The position numbers and the translations under genes were made by a program. From Anaerolineae bacterium (GTDB taxonomy: Bacteria > Chloroflexota > Anaerolineae > Aggregatilineales > J027): a DNA stretch of 64,000 bases. Where the stretch lies: NCBI GenBank assembly GCA_019913005.1, contig JAIOHL010000252.1:124001-188000 (forward strand), given 5' to 3'. Position 1 is the stretch's first letter, and each line of letters begins with the position of its first letter. The notes below the pieces were generated by a model. It had not been told where the DNA came from, searched no databases, and was given only the letters and a program-made list of their open reading frames with translations. This document shows positions 43,077 through 51,551 of the stretch, piece after piece.

Positions 43077-44242
43077 AGCTCGTCGTTATCTCGTACAAAC
43101 TGTGCTGGCTCAGTTCTGACTCGCCGTCGGGATATGCGACTCGTGGAGGCTTCCCATTTCAAATGAAGGCGCTGTCGGAACTGTTTGATTCGACAACTCT
43201 GATCGTGCCTTGCCTGCCAGCAGGAAACAGGGAATATGAGACCCCACTCGACGGACGCAACCTTTCAGTTATCCCCCTAGCTCTCCCTTCTGGGAAAGGG
43301 TTTTGGCGAAAATTGGGTCTGCTACCTTGGCTCATGCGGCATAGTTATGTTCTTCTCCGCGAAACACTCCATGCTGATGCCTGCCACACACCGATACCGG
43401 GGGATATTGGAACCATTGGGATGCTGCTGGCACTCATGTTGCGTAAGCCTTTGTTTGTCCGACACTGTGGTAACTGGTTTGTCCAAGAAACAACCGCCGA
43501 GCGCTTTTGGAAATGGTCTATAGAGCAGTTCGCTGGCGGGCGTAATGTGATGCTGGTTACGGGCGGCTCTGACGAGGCACCCTCTCAGCGCAACGCTAAC
43601 ATTCGCTGGATTTTCTCCACCTCCTTGACGGATGAGCAGATTAGTCGCTATGCCCGACAGCGACAGACCATTTCTTCGGATGCGCCGCGCCTGATTACCG
43701 TTTGCCGTCAGCAGCACGATAAAGGCACCGATCTGATTATTCAAAGTCTCCCGCAGCTTGTAACTGACTTTCCTGGAATCACATTAGATGTGTTGGGAGA
43801 AGGACCGGCGTTGAAAGAATGGATCGCGCTTGCTGATACGCTGGGAATAAGTCATCGAATCAAGTTTCATGGCGAAATCGTGCACGCTCAGGTTCTTGGA
43901 TACCTTCATCGTGCAGATATTTTTTGTTTTCCAACATCTGCGTCTGAGGGGTTTCCCAAAGCCGTATTGGAGGCATTGGCTTGCGGACTTCCAGTGATCA
44001 CGACTCCTGTCTCCGTTTTACCACGATTGATCGGTACTGGTTGTGGCTTGATTATTCAGGAGCGGAGCTCAACAGCTCTTGCGGAGGCCGTACGGTCCCT
44101 TATATTAGACGTATCTCTCTACCGATCAATGTCTTCTCAAGCACTGGATACAGCTCGTAACTATTCGATTGAACGGTGGAGAGAGATGATTCGAGAGCAA
44201 TTATACTTAGCGTGGGGAGAATTGCATTCCAGTGACTACTAG
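43073..44242 (+). CDS. GT4-like glycosyltransferase
   Basis: 389 residues, GT-B fold. N-terminal domain contains GGFPFQMKALSELFD and FVRHCGNWFVQETTAERFWKW. C-terminal donor-binding domain: RLITVCRQQHDKGTDLIIQSLPQL, LDVLGEGPALKEWIALADTLG, IKFHGEIVHAQVLGYLHRADIFCFPTSASEGFPKAVLEALACGLPVITTPVS; the E-x7-E pair lies in SEGFPKAVLE. Translationally coupled to neighbours on both sides. Confidence 0.9.
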   Translation: MKLVVISYKLCWLSSDSPSGYATRGGFPFQMKALSELFDSTTLIVPCLPAGNREYETPLDGRNLSVIPLALPSGKGFWRKLGLLPWLMRHSYVLLRETLHADACHTPIPGDIGTIGMLLALMLRKPLFVRHCGNWFVQETTAERFWKWSIEQFAGGRNVMLVTGGSDEAPSQRNANIRWIFSTSLTDEQISRYARQRQTISSDAPRLITVCRQQHDKGTDLIIQSLPQLVTDFPGITLDVLGEGPALKEWIALADTLGISHRIKFHGEIVHAQVLGYLHRADIFCFPTSASEGFPKAVLEALACGLPVITTPVSVLPRLIGTGCGLIIQERSSTALAEAVRSLILDVSLYRSMSSQALDTARNYSIERWREMIREQLYLAWGELHSSDY

Positions 44243-45359
44243 ACCGCTGCGTGTCAGTTTTATCGCAGGTACACTGGGGAACGGTGGAGCTGAGCGTCAA
44301 TTGTTCTATATGAGTTCTTCCCTTTTGCAAACAGGCACTCAGTGCCAAGTATTGAGCCTCGATCAGAACCAATTTTATCACACACGGCTTGCAGAGATTG
44401 GCGTACCTGTCGTCTATGTGGGACAGTATAAATCACGGCTACGGAGATTATTGAGAATTGTTCAGGAAGTGCAGCAGTGGAATCCTGATATTATTCAAAG
44501 TTCACATCTCTATACCAATCTATATGCGGCATTCGCGGCTTGGATGACTAGCTCTTATAGTATTGGGGCTAACCGCAGTGATGTCTATCATGAGGTTCAA
44601 TCACTGCGGTATCTTGGCAAACTTAGTCTAAAATGTCCCGGTGCAATCATCTCAAATTCGGAACATGCTATTCAAACAATGCAAGACAAAAAACTGCGGC
44701 ATCGAAACATTTTTTTGTTAGAGAACGCTGTTGACTGCGAATATTTTAGACCTAGCCCAAGATCTAAACCACACACTGCCCAGATACAAGTTGTAGCAGT
44801 GGGTCGGCTAGTTACGCTAAAACGATATGACGTATTATTAAGCGCCATCGCCATCGTGCGGAGGACTATTCCTAATATAAAGGTGCGCATTGTGGGAGAT
44901 GGTCCCCAACGTGCCAACTTGGAAAGCCTAGCAACCGAGTTGGCTGTTCACGACATCGTTGACTTCGTGGGTGAGCAGTACGATATGTCTCCAATTTACC
45001 AAGGGGGCGATATTTTTGTCCTTACATCGGATTACGAAGGAACACCCAATGTAGTACTAGAAGCAATGGCATGTGGTTTGCCAGTCATCGCAACGCGAGC
45101 TGGTGCGATGGCGAAGCTAATTGACAACGGAAGAACGGGCTTCGTGACTGATATAGGAGACGTGGACGCCATTGCTACCTCCATTACTGAATTGGCAAGC
45201 CACCCCGATCAACGAGTGCAGATGGGATATTCAGCACGTGCCAAAATAGAAGCTCAATTTTCATCTGAGACGTATGCTTCTCGCCTTTATGCTATCTATT
45301 ATCAGGTTCTGAAAAATCGTGGCGGAAAAAACCCTAGTGAAAGTCTGAGATTTCCGTGA
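44232..45359 (+). CDS. GT4-like glycosyltransferase
   Basis: 375 residues from GTG 44232. N-terminal GTLGNGGAERQLFYMSSSL is the classical GGAExxL acceptor-side motif; C-terminal VVAVGRLVTLKRYDVLLSAI, VRIVGDGPQRANLESLA, VDFVGEQYDMSPIYQGGDIFVLTSDYEGTPNVVLEAMACGLPVIATRAGA carries the EGTPNVVLE donor-site pair. Overlaps the preceding and following genes by 11 and 4 bp. Substrates unknown. Confidence 0.92.
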   Translation: MTTRPLRVSFIAGTLGNGGAERQLFYMSSSLLQTGTQCQVLSLDQNQFYHTRLAEIGVPVVYVGQYKSRLRRLLRIVQEVQQWNPDIIQSSHLYTNLYAAFAAWMTSSYSIGANRSDVYHEVQSLRYLGKLSLKCPGAIISNSEHAIQTMQDKKLRHRNIFLLENAVDCEYFRPSPRSKPHTAQIQVVAVGRLVTLKRYDVLLSAIAIVRRTIPNIKVRIVGDGPQRANLESLATELAVHDIVDFVGEQYDMSPIYQGGDIFVLTSDYEGTPNVVLEAMACGLPVIATRAGAMAKLIDNGRTGFVTDIGDVDAIATSITELASHPDQRVQMGYSARAKIEAQFSSETYASRLYAIYYQVLKNRGGKNPSESLRFP

Positions 45360-46828
45360 TAGGTGCCCATAATAACCGATTGCCTCAATCTCAATTTACT
45401 CATGATAGTCTAGGACTCCAACATATTCACGCTGATAAAAAAAACCTACTTCTAGTGGTGTTTGTTCTGTTGCATATTCCACTTGGGCTGTTGTTGTTCT
45501 ATTTTCCCAATCTGGGGATTTTACAGGCCGGTCTGGTGTTTTTTGTTGGCATTAGAGCGGTGATGCACGCTAAAAGAAATGATGTCATGGTGGTCTGGAC
45601 ATTAGGATATTTGATCGGTGGAGAAGTATTATGGCGTCTACTTAGCCTGAGTCCGATTGTACCGCATGAAGGAGGGAAGTATATAGCGATTGCTATTGCA
45701 ACCCTAGGTATCATGCGGCGTTACAAACGCATACGGGAATGGCCCTTGCTACCTTTCCTGATGTTTTTATTTCTTTTGCCTTCAACAGTCATGTTGTTAG
45801 GTACTATTGATATCATATATGCGCGTAAGGAAGTCCTAGGTGCTCTTACAGGACCTATAGCGCTGGTTTTATGCTCAATGTATTTCATGAATCTTAAACT
45901 TGATCACCAAGAAGTTAAGCATCTGGCTGTGTGTATTATTGCGCCTATTGTTAGTATCGGAGCGATCGCGGCCTACAATACTTGGCAAAGTAACCAAGCA
46001 GGCACTTTGTATTTTGGCGCAGGCTCAATCAAGACAACTTCGGGAGGGTTTGGACCAAATCAGGTATCTAACACCTTAGCATTGGGTGCAATGGTTTGTT
46101 GGGCAATGCTTATTACTCTAAGAATGCGTTTCATCGAGAATTTGTTTTTTTTATTCATAATTATTGGCCTCACTATCCAGATTCTATTGACATTTTCGCG
46201 TGGTGGAGCCATTGTTCTTGGTTTATGTATTGCCAGTACCTTGATAACGCAAATTCTGAATTTTGATAAAAAAGAGTCAGTCCATTCGAAAGTTTTTCTC
46301 TGGGCGTCTTTTTTCGCTTTTATTTTTTTACTCATACTTTGGCCTAGAATAGAAGATTTTACTGAAGGCGGACTTACCAGAAGATATACCAGCGAAGACA
46401 CTGAGCGTGTCCGTATCATATCTGCCGAACTTGAAATCTGGAGGGATTACCCTCTGCTCGGGATCGGACCAGGTAGAACTATTCTCTTTATTGGGAATTA
46501 TACCCCCCAAGTTAACCACTCTCATACTGAATTTTCTCGTCTCCTTTCGGAGCATGGCATTTTTGGTTTGTTGATTATATTACTACTTATTAAAGGCGCT
46601 ATCACAAATTACTCGCGTCAGGCAACGGTTCTCTCACGAATATGGGCGGTAAGTTTTATTGTTTACTCTTTTCTTTATATGACTCAAGCTGCGACTCGTA
46701 CTGTCGCGCCTTCCATTATCTATGCTTTGATTTGGACAGATTGGTTTTGGACAGAAAAAATATCGGTTGAAATTGAAGAGGAGTCCGCCTTGAGTCGGAG
46801 ACTGGTGTTATGGATAGATCAGCATTGA
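45356..46828 (+). CDS. O-antigen ligase/polymerase-like (Wzy/WaaL family) membrane protein
   Basis: 490-residue polytopic membrane protein with about eleven hydrophobic helices. The conserved large external loop with PLLGIGPGRTILFIGNYTPQVNHSHTEFSRLLSEHGIFGLLIILLL is the Wzy_C signature (the G...HxxxxxxxxExG pattern). The family polymerises lipid-linked repeats or ligates glycan to an acceptor. With an ABC exporter also present, it more likely acts after export, attaching or joining chains. GTG start overlaps the previous stop (GTGA). Confidence 0.87.
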   Translation: MIGAHNNRLPQSQFTHDSLGLQHIHADKKNLLLVVFVLLHIPLGLLLFYFPNLGILQAGLVFFVGIRAVMHAKRNDVMVVWTLGYLIGGEVLWRLLSLSPIVPHEGGKYIAIAIATLGIMRRYKRIREWPLLPFLMFLFLLPSTVMLLGTIDIIYARKEVLGALTGPIALVLCSMYFMNLKLDHQEVKHLAVCIIAPIVSIGAIAAYNTWQSNQAGTLYFGAGSIKTTSGGFGPNQVSNTLALGAMVCWAMLITLRMRFIENLFFLFIIIGLTIQILLTFSRGGAIVLGLCIASTLITQILNFDKKESVHSKVFLWASFFAFIFLLILWPRIEDFTEGGLTRRYTSEDTERVRIISAELEIWRDYPLLGIGPGRTILFIGNYTPQVNHSHTEFSRLLSEHGIFGLLIILLLIKGAITNYSRQATVLSRIWAVSFIVYSFLYMTQAATRTVAPSIIYALIWTDWFWTEKISVEIEEESALSRRLVLWIDQH

Positions 46829-47841
46829 TTGTTGGGGCATTTAATTCACTAGGAAACCATCACCCTTACGAGGATTTGGCAAAACTCCTTTCCGAGTCTG
46901 GCTGGACCGTTATTACTACGTCCCATTATCGCCCACGCCTCTTACGCGCTTTAGACATGATTATAATATCTTATCTGAAACATAAGCATTACCAGATAGC
47001 GTATATTAACGTATACAGTGGCCGTGCATTTCTTTGGGCAGAAAGCGTTTGCAGGATCTTACGGTACTTCGAAAAACCGTATATATTGACGCTACACGAT
47101 GGTGCTATGCCAGCCTTTTCTCGCAAATATCCAGCACGAGTGCGAAGCTTATTAGAATCAGCGAAAGTTGTAACCACCCCTTCTCGCTATTTACAAGAGC
47201 ATATGGCGGAATATCGTCACGAGTTACAGTTGCTACCGAATGCCATCAACTGTAGCATGTACGAGTTTATGTTACGTGTTCGCCCGACCCCTCGCCTAAT
47301 CTGGCTGCGAGCCTTCAATTCTGTCTACAATCCGAGTCTTGCCGCAGATGTCATTGCCCTGCTCAAAGATGATTTTCCTGATATTCGCCTGACCATGATT
47401 GGTGCGGATAAAGGTGATGGGTCATTTCAGAGTTTTCAGAGTAGAGTGTCTGCGAAAGGTCTTAATAGTCATATCGCATGTATAGGCTGGATACCGAGCG
47501 TTGATGTTCCGCAACGATTGCGAGAGCATGACATCTTCCTAAACACGACTAATGTAGATAACACACCCGTAAGCCTAATAGAGGCGATGGCTTGTGGCTT
47601 GTGTATAGTGAGTACCAATGTCGGAGGTATACCGTACTTGGTCGAACACGAACAAGACGCCTTGCTAGTACCACCGGACGATCCCGAAGCTATGGCTACG
47701 GCAGTAAGCCGTATATTAACTGAGAAAGGTCTAGCTGAAAGACTGTCGCGCAATGCGCGTACCAAAGCGTTGAATTTCGACTGGTCTGTCATTTTCCCTC
47801 AGTGGGAAGCCATACTTTCGCACTTTCTTGCAACGAAATAA
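46810..47841 (+). CDS. GT4-like glycosyltransferase
   Basis: 343 residues; ATG 46810 overlaps the ligase-like gene by 19 bp. N-terminal half: IVGAFNSLGNHHPYEDLAKLL, PYILTLHDGAMPAF, SAKVVTTPSRYLQEHM. C-terminal half: LTMIGADKGDGSFQSF, HIACIGWIPSVDVPQRLREHDIFLNTTNVDNTPVSLIEAMACGLCIVSTNVGGIPYLV, where DNTPVSLIE is the donor-site region. It is the last plus-strand gene before the inverted asnB-like gene. Confidence 0.88.
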   Translation: MDRSALIVGAFNSLGNHHPYEDLAKLLSESGWTVITTSHYRPRLLRALDMIIISYLKHKHYQIAYINVYSGRAFLWAESVCRILRYFEKPYILTLHDGAMPAFSRKYPARVRSLLESAKVVTTPSRYLQEHMAEYRHELQLLPNAINCSMYEFMLRVRPTPRLIWLRAFNSVYNPSLAADVIALLKDDFPDIRLTMIGADKGDGSFQSFQSRVSAKGLNSHIACIGWIPSVDVPQRLREHDIFLNTTNVDNTPVSLIEAMACGLCIVSTNVGGIPYLVEHEQDALLVPPDDPEAMATAVSRILTEKGLAERLSRNARTKALNFDWSVIFPQWEAILSHFLATK

Positions 47842-47897
47842 CAGCGCATGGCTGTATTACTGTATTTGCTCATAGCTCCAAGAACAAATCGTAATTC

Positions 47898-49733
47898 TCA
47901 GGAGTGTTCGCTCAGCCATAACAATGATAATGCGTCGGCTTGGCGTATACGGTTTTTGACGAGTATTTCGTCGGTAAACTCGCTGTCGATATTTACATTA
48001 TTACGCAGGTAGTGACTGATACATTCATATCGTTCGTTAAGCGTTACGCGGATGAAACTACCAAGACCGTCTTCGAGCCAATTCGCTTGAACATCGAAAC
48101 CCCGTTTGTATCGAGCATTGCGAATTTCTTCGGGAATGCGATTTCTCATAGCATAACGTAGAATCCATTTACCATAACCGTGCCGCAATTTGAGAGATGT
48201 AGGCAAGGCGAGTGCTAGTTCGACTAATCGGTAATCCGTAAAGGGAAGACGCCCCTCCACGCTGTGTGCCATCGAGTTGCGGTCTTCGTCTCTCAATAAC
48301 ATTGGCAGGCTGAATCGGGTTACATCATCTGCTTGGCGCTTCCAAAGAGGTTGGTGGCTGATGGCATTTAGATCGATCGGCGCACAAACAGGTAAGTCGA
48401 GCAATGTTTCCAGACCGTCTTGCTCTGTATAACGGTGGCGAATCTGCCAATACAAAGATAACTGAGGTATTTCCGACACGATGCTTGGAACTAGCCCAAA
48501 CAAAAAACTAAGGGCTTGGAGATAGGCACGTTTATCAAGCATCTCACGGAAGTAAAAAAGGAGATACTTACGATAGCCCATGAATACTTCGTCACCAGCC
48601 TGTCCACCCAATAGAACCTTGACTCCTTCGGTTCGTGCTCGTTGGTACACAAAGTACTGTGCAACCCGACTCAAACTAAAGATAGGAGCATTTTGCGCGA
48701 GGAGGATTTCTAAAAGTTTATCTATAACTTCTCTTGTATCAGGCCATATATAATGTTGGTGTAGATTGATACTTTGTGCTAGGTGGTTGGCTATTACTCC
48801 TTCGGTTTTCTGAATATCAGGGCGACCGAAGGTAAATCCCACTATCATCGGGTGTTTGCTGGCCGCGATAGTGGCAACAGTTGATGAATCTAGTCCCCCG
48901 CTGAGTGAAACACCAACAGGCACATCGGCGCGCAAGCGTAGCGTAACAGCGCTTAACAAACATTCTTCGACACGAGAAGCCAAAGTAGGCAAAGGTTGCC
49001 CTGATAATTCATCAGCTAAATCTTGTATTTTTTCATGGAGTCGATAATAGCTTTGGATATGGCTTTTTAGGTGGTCATTCTGGCCTATTTTAATGGATAG
49101 AAAGTGACCCGCTGGTAGCGCCTTTAGCCCTTCATAAGGAGTAATGTCACTTGCGTCCTCGTATACCCAATAGCGGACGCCTTGCGCAACGTACTCCAAG
49201 TTTGGGGATAATCCCATCTCCTGCGCAATAATCTGAGGGGTTGAGGCAAAGACCAACAGATCATGTTTTAGATAGTAAAATAAGGGCTTTTTGCCAAACC
49301 GATCACGACATAGAAACAAAGTCTGCTCATGCGCGTCCCAAAAACCGAAGGCAAATTGACCATTAAAACGCTCGAGCGCACTGACTTTCCAAGCCTTGAA
49401 GGCTTCCAAAATTACTTCAGTATCACTTTGGGAAACGAAGCGATGCCCTAAAGTTTCTAAGTGGGATCGCAGCTCAATATAGTTATAAATCTCGCCATTA
49501 AAAATGATACAGCACTGATGATCAACATCCCACATAGGTTGGTTGGCCTGAGCGGATAAATCGATAATACTTAAACGGTTATGTCCTAACAGCAACTCTC
49601 CTCTCGTCGCCGCAATCGTCTCGACTGCACGGAAATCGGGACCCCGACGATGCTGACTGTCCAAAATTTTATCCAATAACAGCCGCGGTTGTGATGTGGG
49701 GTGTGGTCCAAAGATGCCAGCAATTCCGCACAT
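47898..49733 (-). CDS. asnB: Glutamine-hydrolysing asparagine synthetase-like amidotransferase
   Basis: 611 residues. The N-terminal glutaminase begins MCGIAGIFGP with nucleophile Cys2; NGEIYNYIELRSHL and SDTEVILEAF follow. The synthetase domain has the pyrophosphate loop SLSGGLDSSTVA and LLGGQAGDEVFMGYRKYL. AGGAG lies seven bases before the ATG. It is inverted relative to the cluster. AsnB homologues in polysaccharide loci can amidate uronic acids (as proposed for WbpS), which would fit the UDP-HexNAc dehydrogenase here; a plain asparagine synthetase cannot be excluded. Confidence 0.93.
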   Translation of the reverse strand: MCGIAGIFGPHPTSQPRLLLDKILDSQHRRGPDFRAVETIAATRGELLLGHNRLSIIDLSAQANQPMWDVDHQCCIIFNGEIYNYIELRSHLETLGHRFVSQSDTEVILEAFKAWKVSALERFNGQFAFGFWDAHEQTLFLCRDRFGKKPLFYYLKHDLLVFASTPQIIAQEMGLSPNLEYVAQGVRYWVYEDASDITPYEGLKALPAGHFLSIKIGQNDHLKSHIQSYYRLHEKIQDLADELSGQPLPTLASRVEECLLSAVTLRLRADVPVGVSLSGGLDSSTVATIAASKHPMIVGFTFGRPDIQKTEGVIANHLAQSINLHQHYIWPDTREVIDKLLEILLAQNAPIFSLSRVAQYFVYQRARTEGVKVLLGGQAGDEVFMGYRKYLLFYFREMLDKRAYLQALSFLFGLVPSIVSEIPQLSLYWQIRHRYTEQDGLETLLDLPVCAPIDLNAISHQPLWKRQADDVTRFSLPMLLRDEDRNSMAHSVEGRLPFTDYRLVELALALPTSLKLRHGYGKWILRYAMRNRIPEEIRNARYKRGFDVQANWLEDGLGSFIRVTLNERYECISHYLRNNVNIDSEFTDEILVKNRIRQADALSLLWLSEHS

Positions 49734-49935
49734 TAATTAACTCCTTGCCCTAGTTTTCTATAAAGCTAACAATGTTTCCGAACACAAATCACAGCAAGTT
49801 GAGGGAACGGTGTATCCCATTAAGATTCAAAAAAGTAGACCTATCGATTTTACCCTCATCGGAAATACTATGGTTCCAATCCGCTTTCATTTGCGTATTT
49901 AGTAAATGATATTATACGCATAATGTGAATTAGAA

Positions 49936-50008
49936 TTGCCAAGGAAGAAATACCTCGGAGAATAGGTTTTTGGCAAAAGCAATTCTCAGCGAGGTACTCC
50001 AATGGCAA
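49936..50008 (+). ncRNA. Long RNA-like hairpin inside the TIR element, covering a ribosome site
   Basis: TACCTCGGAGAAT (49951-49963) pairs with ATTCTC-AG-CGAGGTA (49982-49996), and the outer TTGCCA/TGGCAA pair extends the arm. The GAGG at 49991-49994 is the Shine-Dalgarno sequence of the ATG at 50002 and lies inside the stem, so the fold would hide it. No known RNA family is recognised. Confidence 0.4.
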
Positions 50009-50151
50009 ATATAGAGATTATGCTTACCCCCATTGTCAAGACCACGAAAAGGCAAAAGCTAGCTCAAAAGTCTATCTGTTCAGGCCGTGGACTTCGGCAG
50101 GCGTCCAGTAGGCTAAACTCTGGTGGGGCTGTGTACTCGCGTAGCCACTAA
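50002..50151 (+). CDS. 49-codon ORF inside the TIR element
   Basis: ATG 50002 follows GAGG at seven bases. The product starts MANIEIMLTPIVKTTKRQK and is basic (Lys, Arg, Gln rich), ending AVYSRSH. It resembles no transposase I know. It may be a remnant of the parental element or a chance frame; the good ribosome site inside a hairpin is the only positive sign. Confidence 0.25.
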   Translation: MANIEIMLTPIVKTTKRQKLAQKSICSGRGLRQASSRLNSGGAVYSRSH

Positions 50152-50459
50152 ACTAACGGCTGGGACTCTCAGTTTAGTCCTTGATCAAAACTTTTCCATC
50201 AATATCCGTACTTTTGAAACTATTTAATTCACATTATGCGTATTATATAACCCAACACAGCGATGCCCATATAAGCCCATGGTGAGTTACACTTTCGTCT
50301 GTTGCCGCTATCTCAAATTGATCTTTACTACCCTCGTACAGGTAAATGATCGTTGGCAATATATTCGGTTTTCTGATTCGGATTGGACTTGATTGGCATA
50401 CGAACGATGAAGTAAACTCCATACATATTGGGGGAGGTAGTCAAGAATTGTCAGCATCC

Positions 50460-51548
50460 ATGCGAGTTATTCATGTAGTAGGGGCGCGTCCCAATTTTAT
50501 GAAAGTAGCGCCTGTCATAGCCGCATTTTCACGGTATACAGATGTCCGGCAGATGCTTGTCCATACTGGGCAACATTACAACCAAGAAATGTCAGATATC
50601 TTTTTTCAGCAGCTTGGGTTACCGCTCCCTGACGTCAATCTTGAAGTTGGCTCGGGTAGTCACGCCCAACAGACATCCCAAATCATCAGCCGCCTTGAAC
50701 CGGCCTTACTAGAAAGCAATGCTGATTGGGTTCTGGTCTATGGGGATGTCAACTCAACAGTAGCTGCTGCGCTGGTTTGTGCCAAACTGCTTATACCAGT
50801 AGCGCACATTGAAGCCGGCTTGCGCTCGTTTGACCGCACTATGCCAGAAGAGATTAACCGTCTGCTGACTGATCAGATCTCAGATAGTTTATTTACTCCT
50901 TCTAGAGATGCCGATCTGAATTTGTTACGAGAAGGTATTCCGTCAGAGAAGATATTCTGTGTGGGTAATGTAATGATTGACACATTAGTGCGGTTGTTAC
51001 CTCAAGCAGACTGGCGGCCGATCCTCACGCAATTGGCGCTGACCCCAGAACAACCCTATATACTCGCGACTTTGCACCGTCCGTCCAACGTAGATGATTC
51101 CTCGATATTGGCTGGTTTGGTGACAACTCTGGCCGGGATCAGCAGAGATCTGCCCGTCATTTTCCCGGTTCACCCTCGCACACGACAGCGCCTAATAGCC
51201 TTGCGGTCAGCAACAACCGCCCCGAATCTTCACCTTGTAGAACCGTTGAGTTACCTTGATTTCCTCGCTCTTCAGAGATATGCGAGAGCGGTTATCACCG
51301 ACTCCGGGGGCGTTCAGGAGGAAACTACTTTTCTTGGGGTGCCATGTCTCACGGTGCGGATGAACACTGAACGACCTATCACCGTTGATCTAGGAACAAA
51401 CATCCTAGTCGGCCAAGATATGCAGGTCCTTCGGGACGAAGTGTCTAAAATTCTAGAAGGAAAGGCTAAACAGGGACGACCTATCCCGCTCTGGGATGGT
51501 CAAGCGGCTGAGCGAATTGTTAAAATTATCACGAATACCTCGGTGTAA
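50460..51548 (+). CDS. wecB: UDP-N-acetylglucosamine 2-epimerase, non-hydrolysing (WecB type)
   Basis: Interconverts UDP-GlcNAc and UDP-ManNAc. Start ATG 50460 gives the family N-terminus MRVIHVVGARPNFMKVAPV; a longer frame begins at 50346. Motifs: VHTGQHYNQEMSDIFF, VYGDVNSTVAAAL, VAHIEAGLRSFDRTMPEEINRLLTDQISD, LHRPSNVDD and ITDSGGVQEETTFLGVPCLTVR. The non-hydrolysing form is indicated by the overall pattern; the hydrolysing form (NeuC) would feed a sialic-acid pathway directly. About 362 residues. First gene of the downstream plus-strand block. Confidence 0.92.
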   Translation: MRVIHVVGARPNFMKVAPVIAAFSRYTDVRQMLVHTGQHYNQEMSDIFFQQLGLPLPDVNLEVGSGSHAQQTSQIISRLEPALLESNADWVLVYGDVNSTVAAALVCAKLLIPVAHIEAGLRSFDRTMPEEINRLLTDQISDSLFTPSRDADLNLLREGIPSEKIFCVGNVMIDTLVRLLPQADWRPILTQLALTPEQPYILATLHRPSNVDDSSILAGLVTTLAGISRDLPVIFPVHPRTRQRLIALRSATTAPNLHLVEPLSYLDFLALQRYARAVITDSGGVQEETTFLGVPCLTVRMNTERPITVDLGTNILVGQDMQVLRDEVSKILEGKAKQGRPIPLWDGQAAERIVKIITNTSV

Positions 51549-51551
51549 AAT

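Larger units (their letters stand above)
49916..50241. mobile_element. 326-bp MITE-like element with 17-bp terminal inverted repeats and 5-bp target duplication
   Basis: The ends ACGCATAATGTGAATTA (49916-49932) and its exact reverse complement (50225-50241) are flanked on both sides by ATTAT (49911-49915 and 50242-50246). This is the footprint of a transposition event. There is no transposase gene, only a 49-codon frame. The interior is rich in hairpins: 49951-49963 with 49982-49996 (13 bp, one 2-nt bulge) inside TTGCCA/TGGCAA (49936 and 50003); TGGAC/GTCCA at 50088/50103; ACTAAACT/AGTTTAGT at 50147/50171. It could be a non-autonomous element carrying a structured RNA. Confidence 0.7.
49734..50459. 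other. 726-bp gap between the asnB-like gene and the 2-epimerase
   Basis: Apart from the asnB ribosome site at its left end, the gap is dominated by a 326-bp element with terminal inverted repeats (49916-50241, listed separately). The flanks (49760-49910 and 50250-50450) show no convincing gene. An ATG at 50346 is in frame with the 2-epimerase but would add 38 residues unlike the family. Confidence 0.6.
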
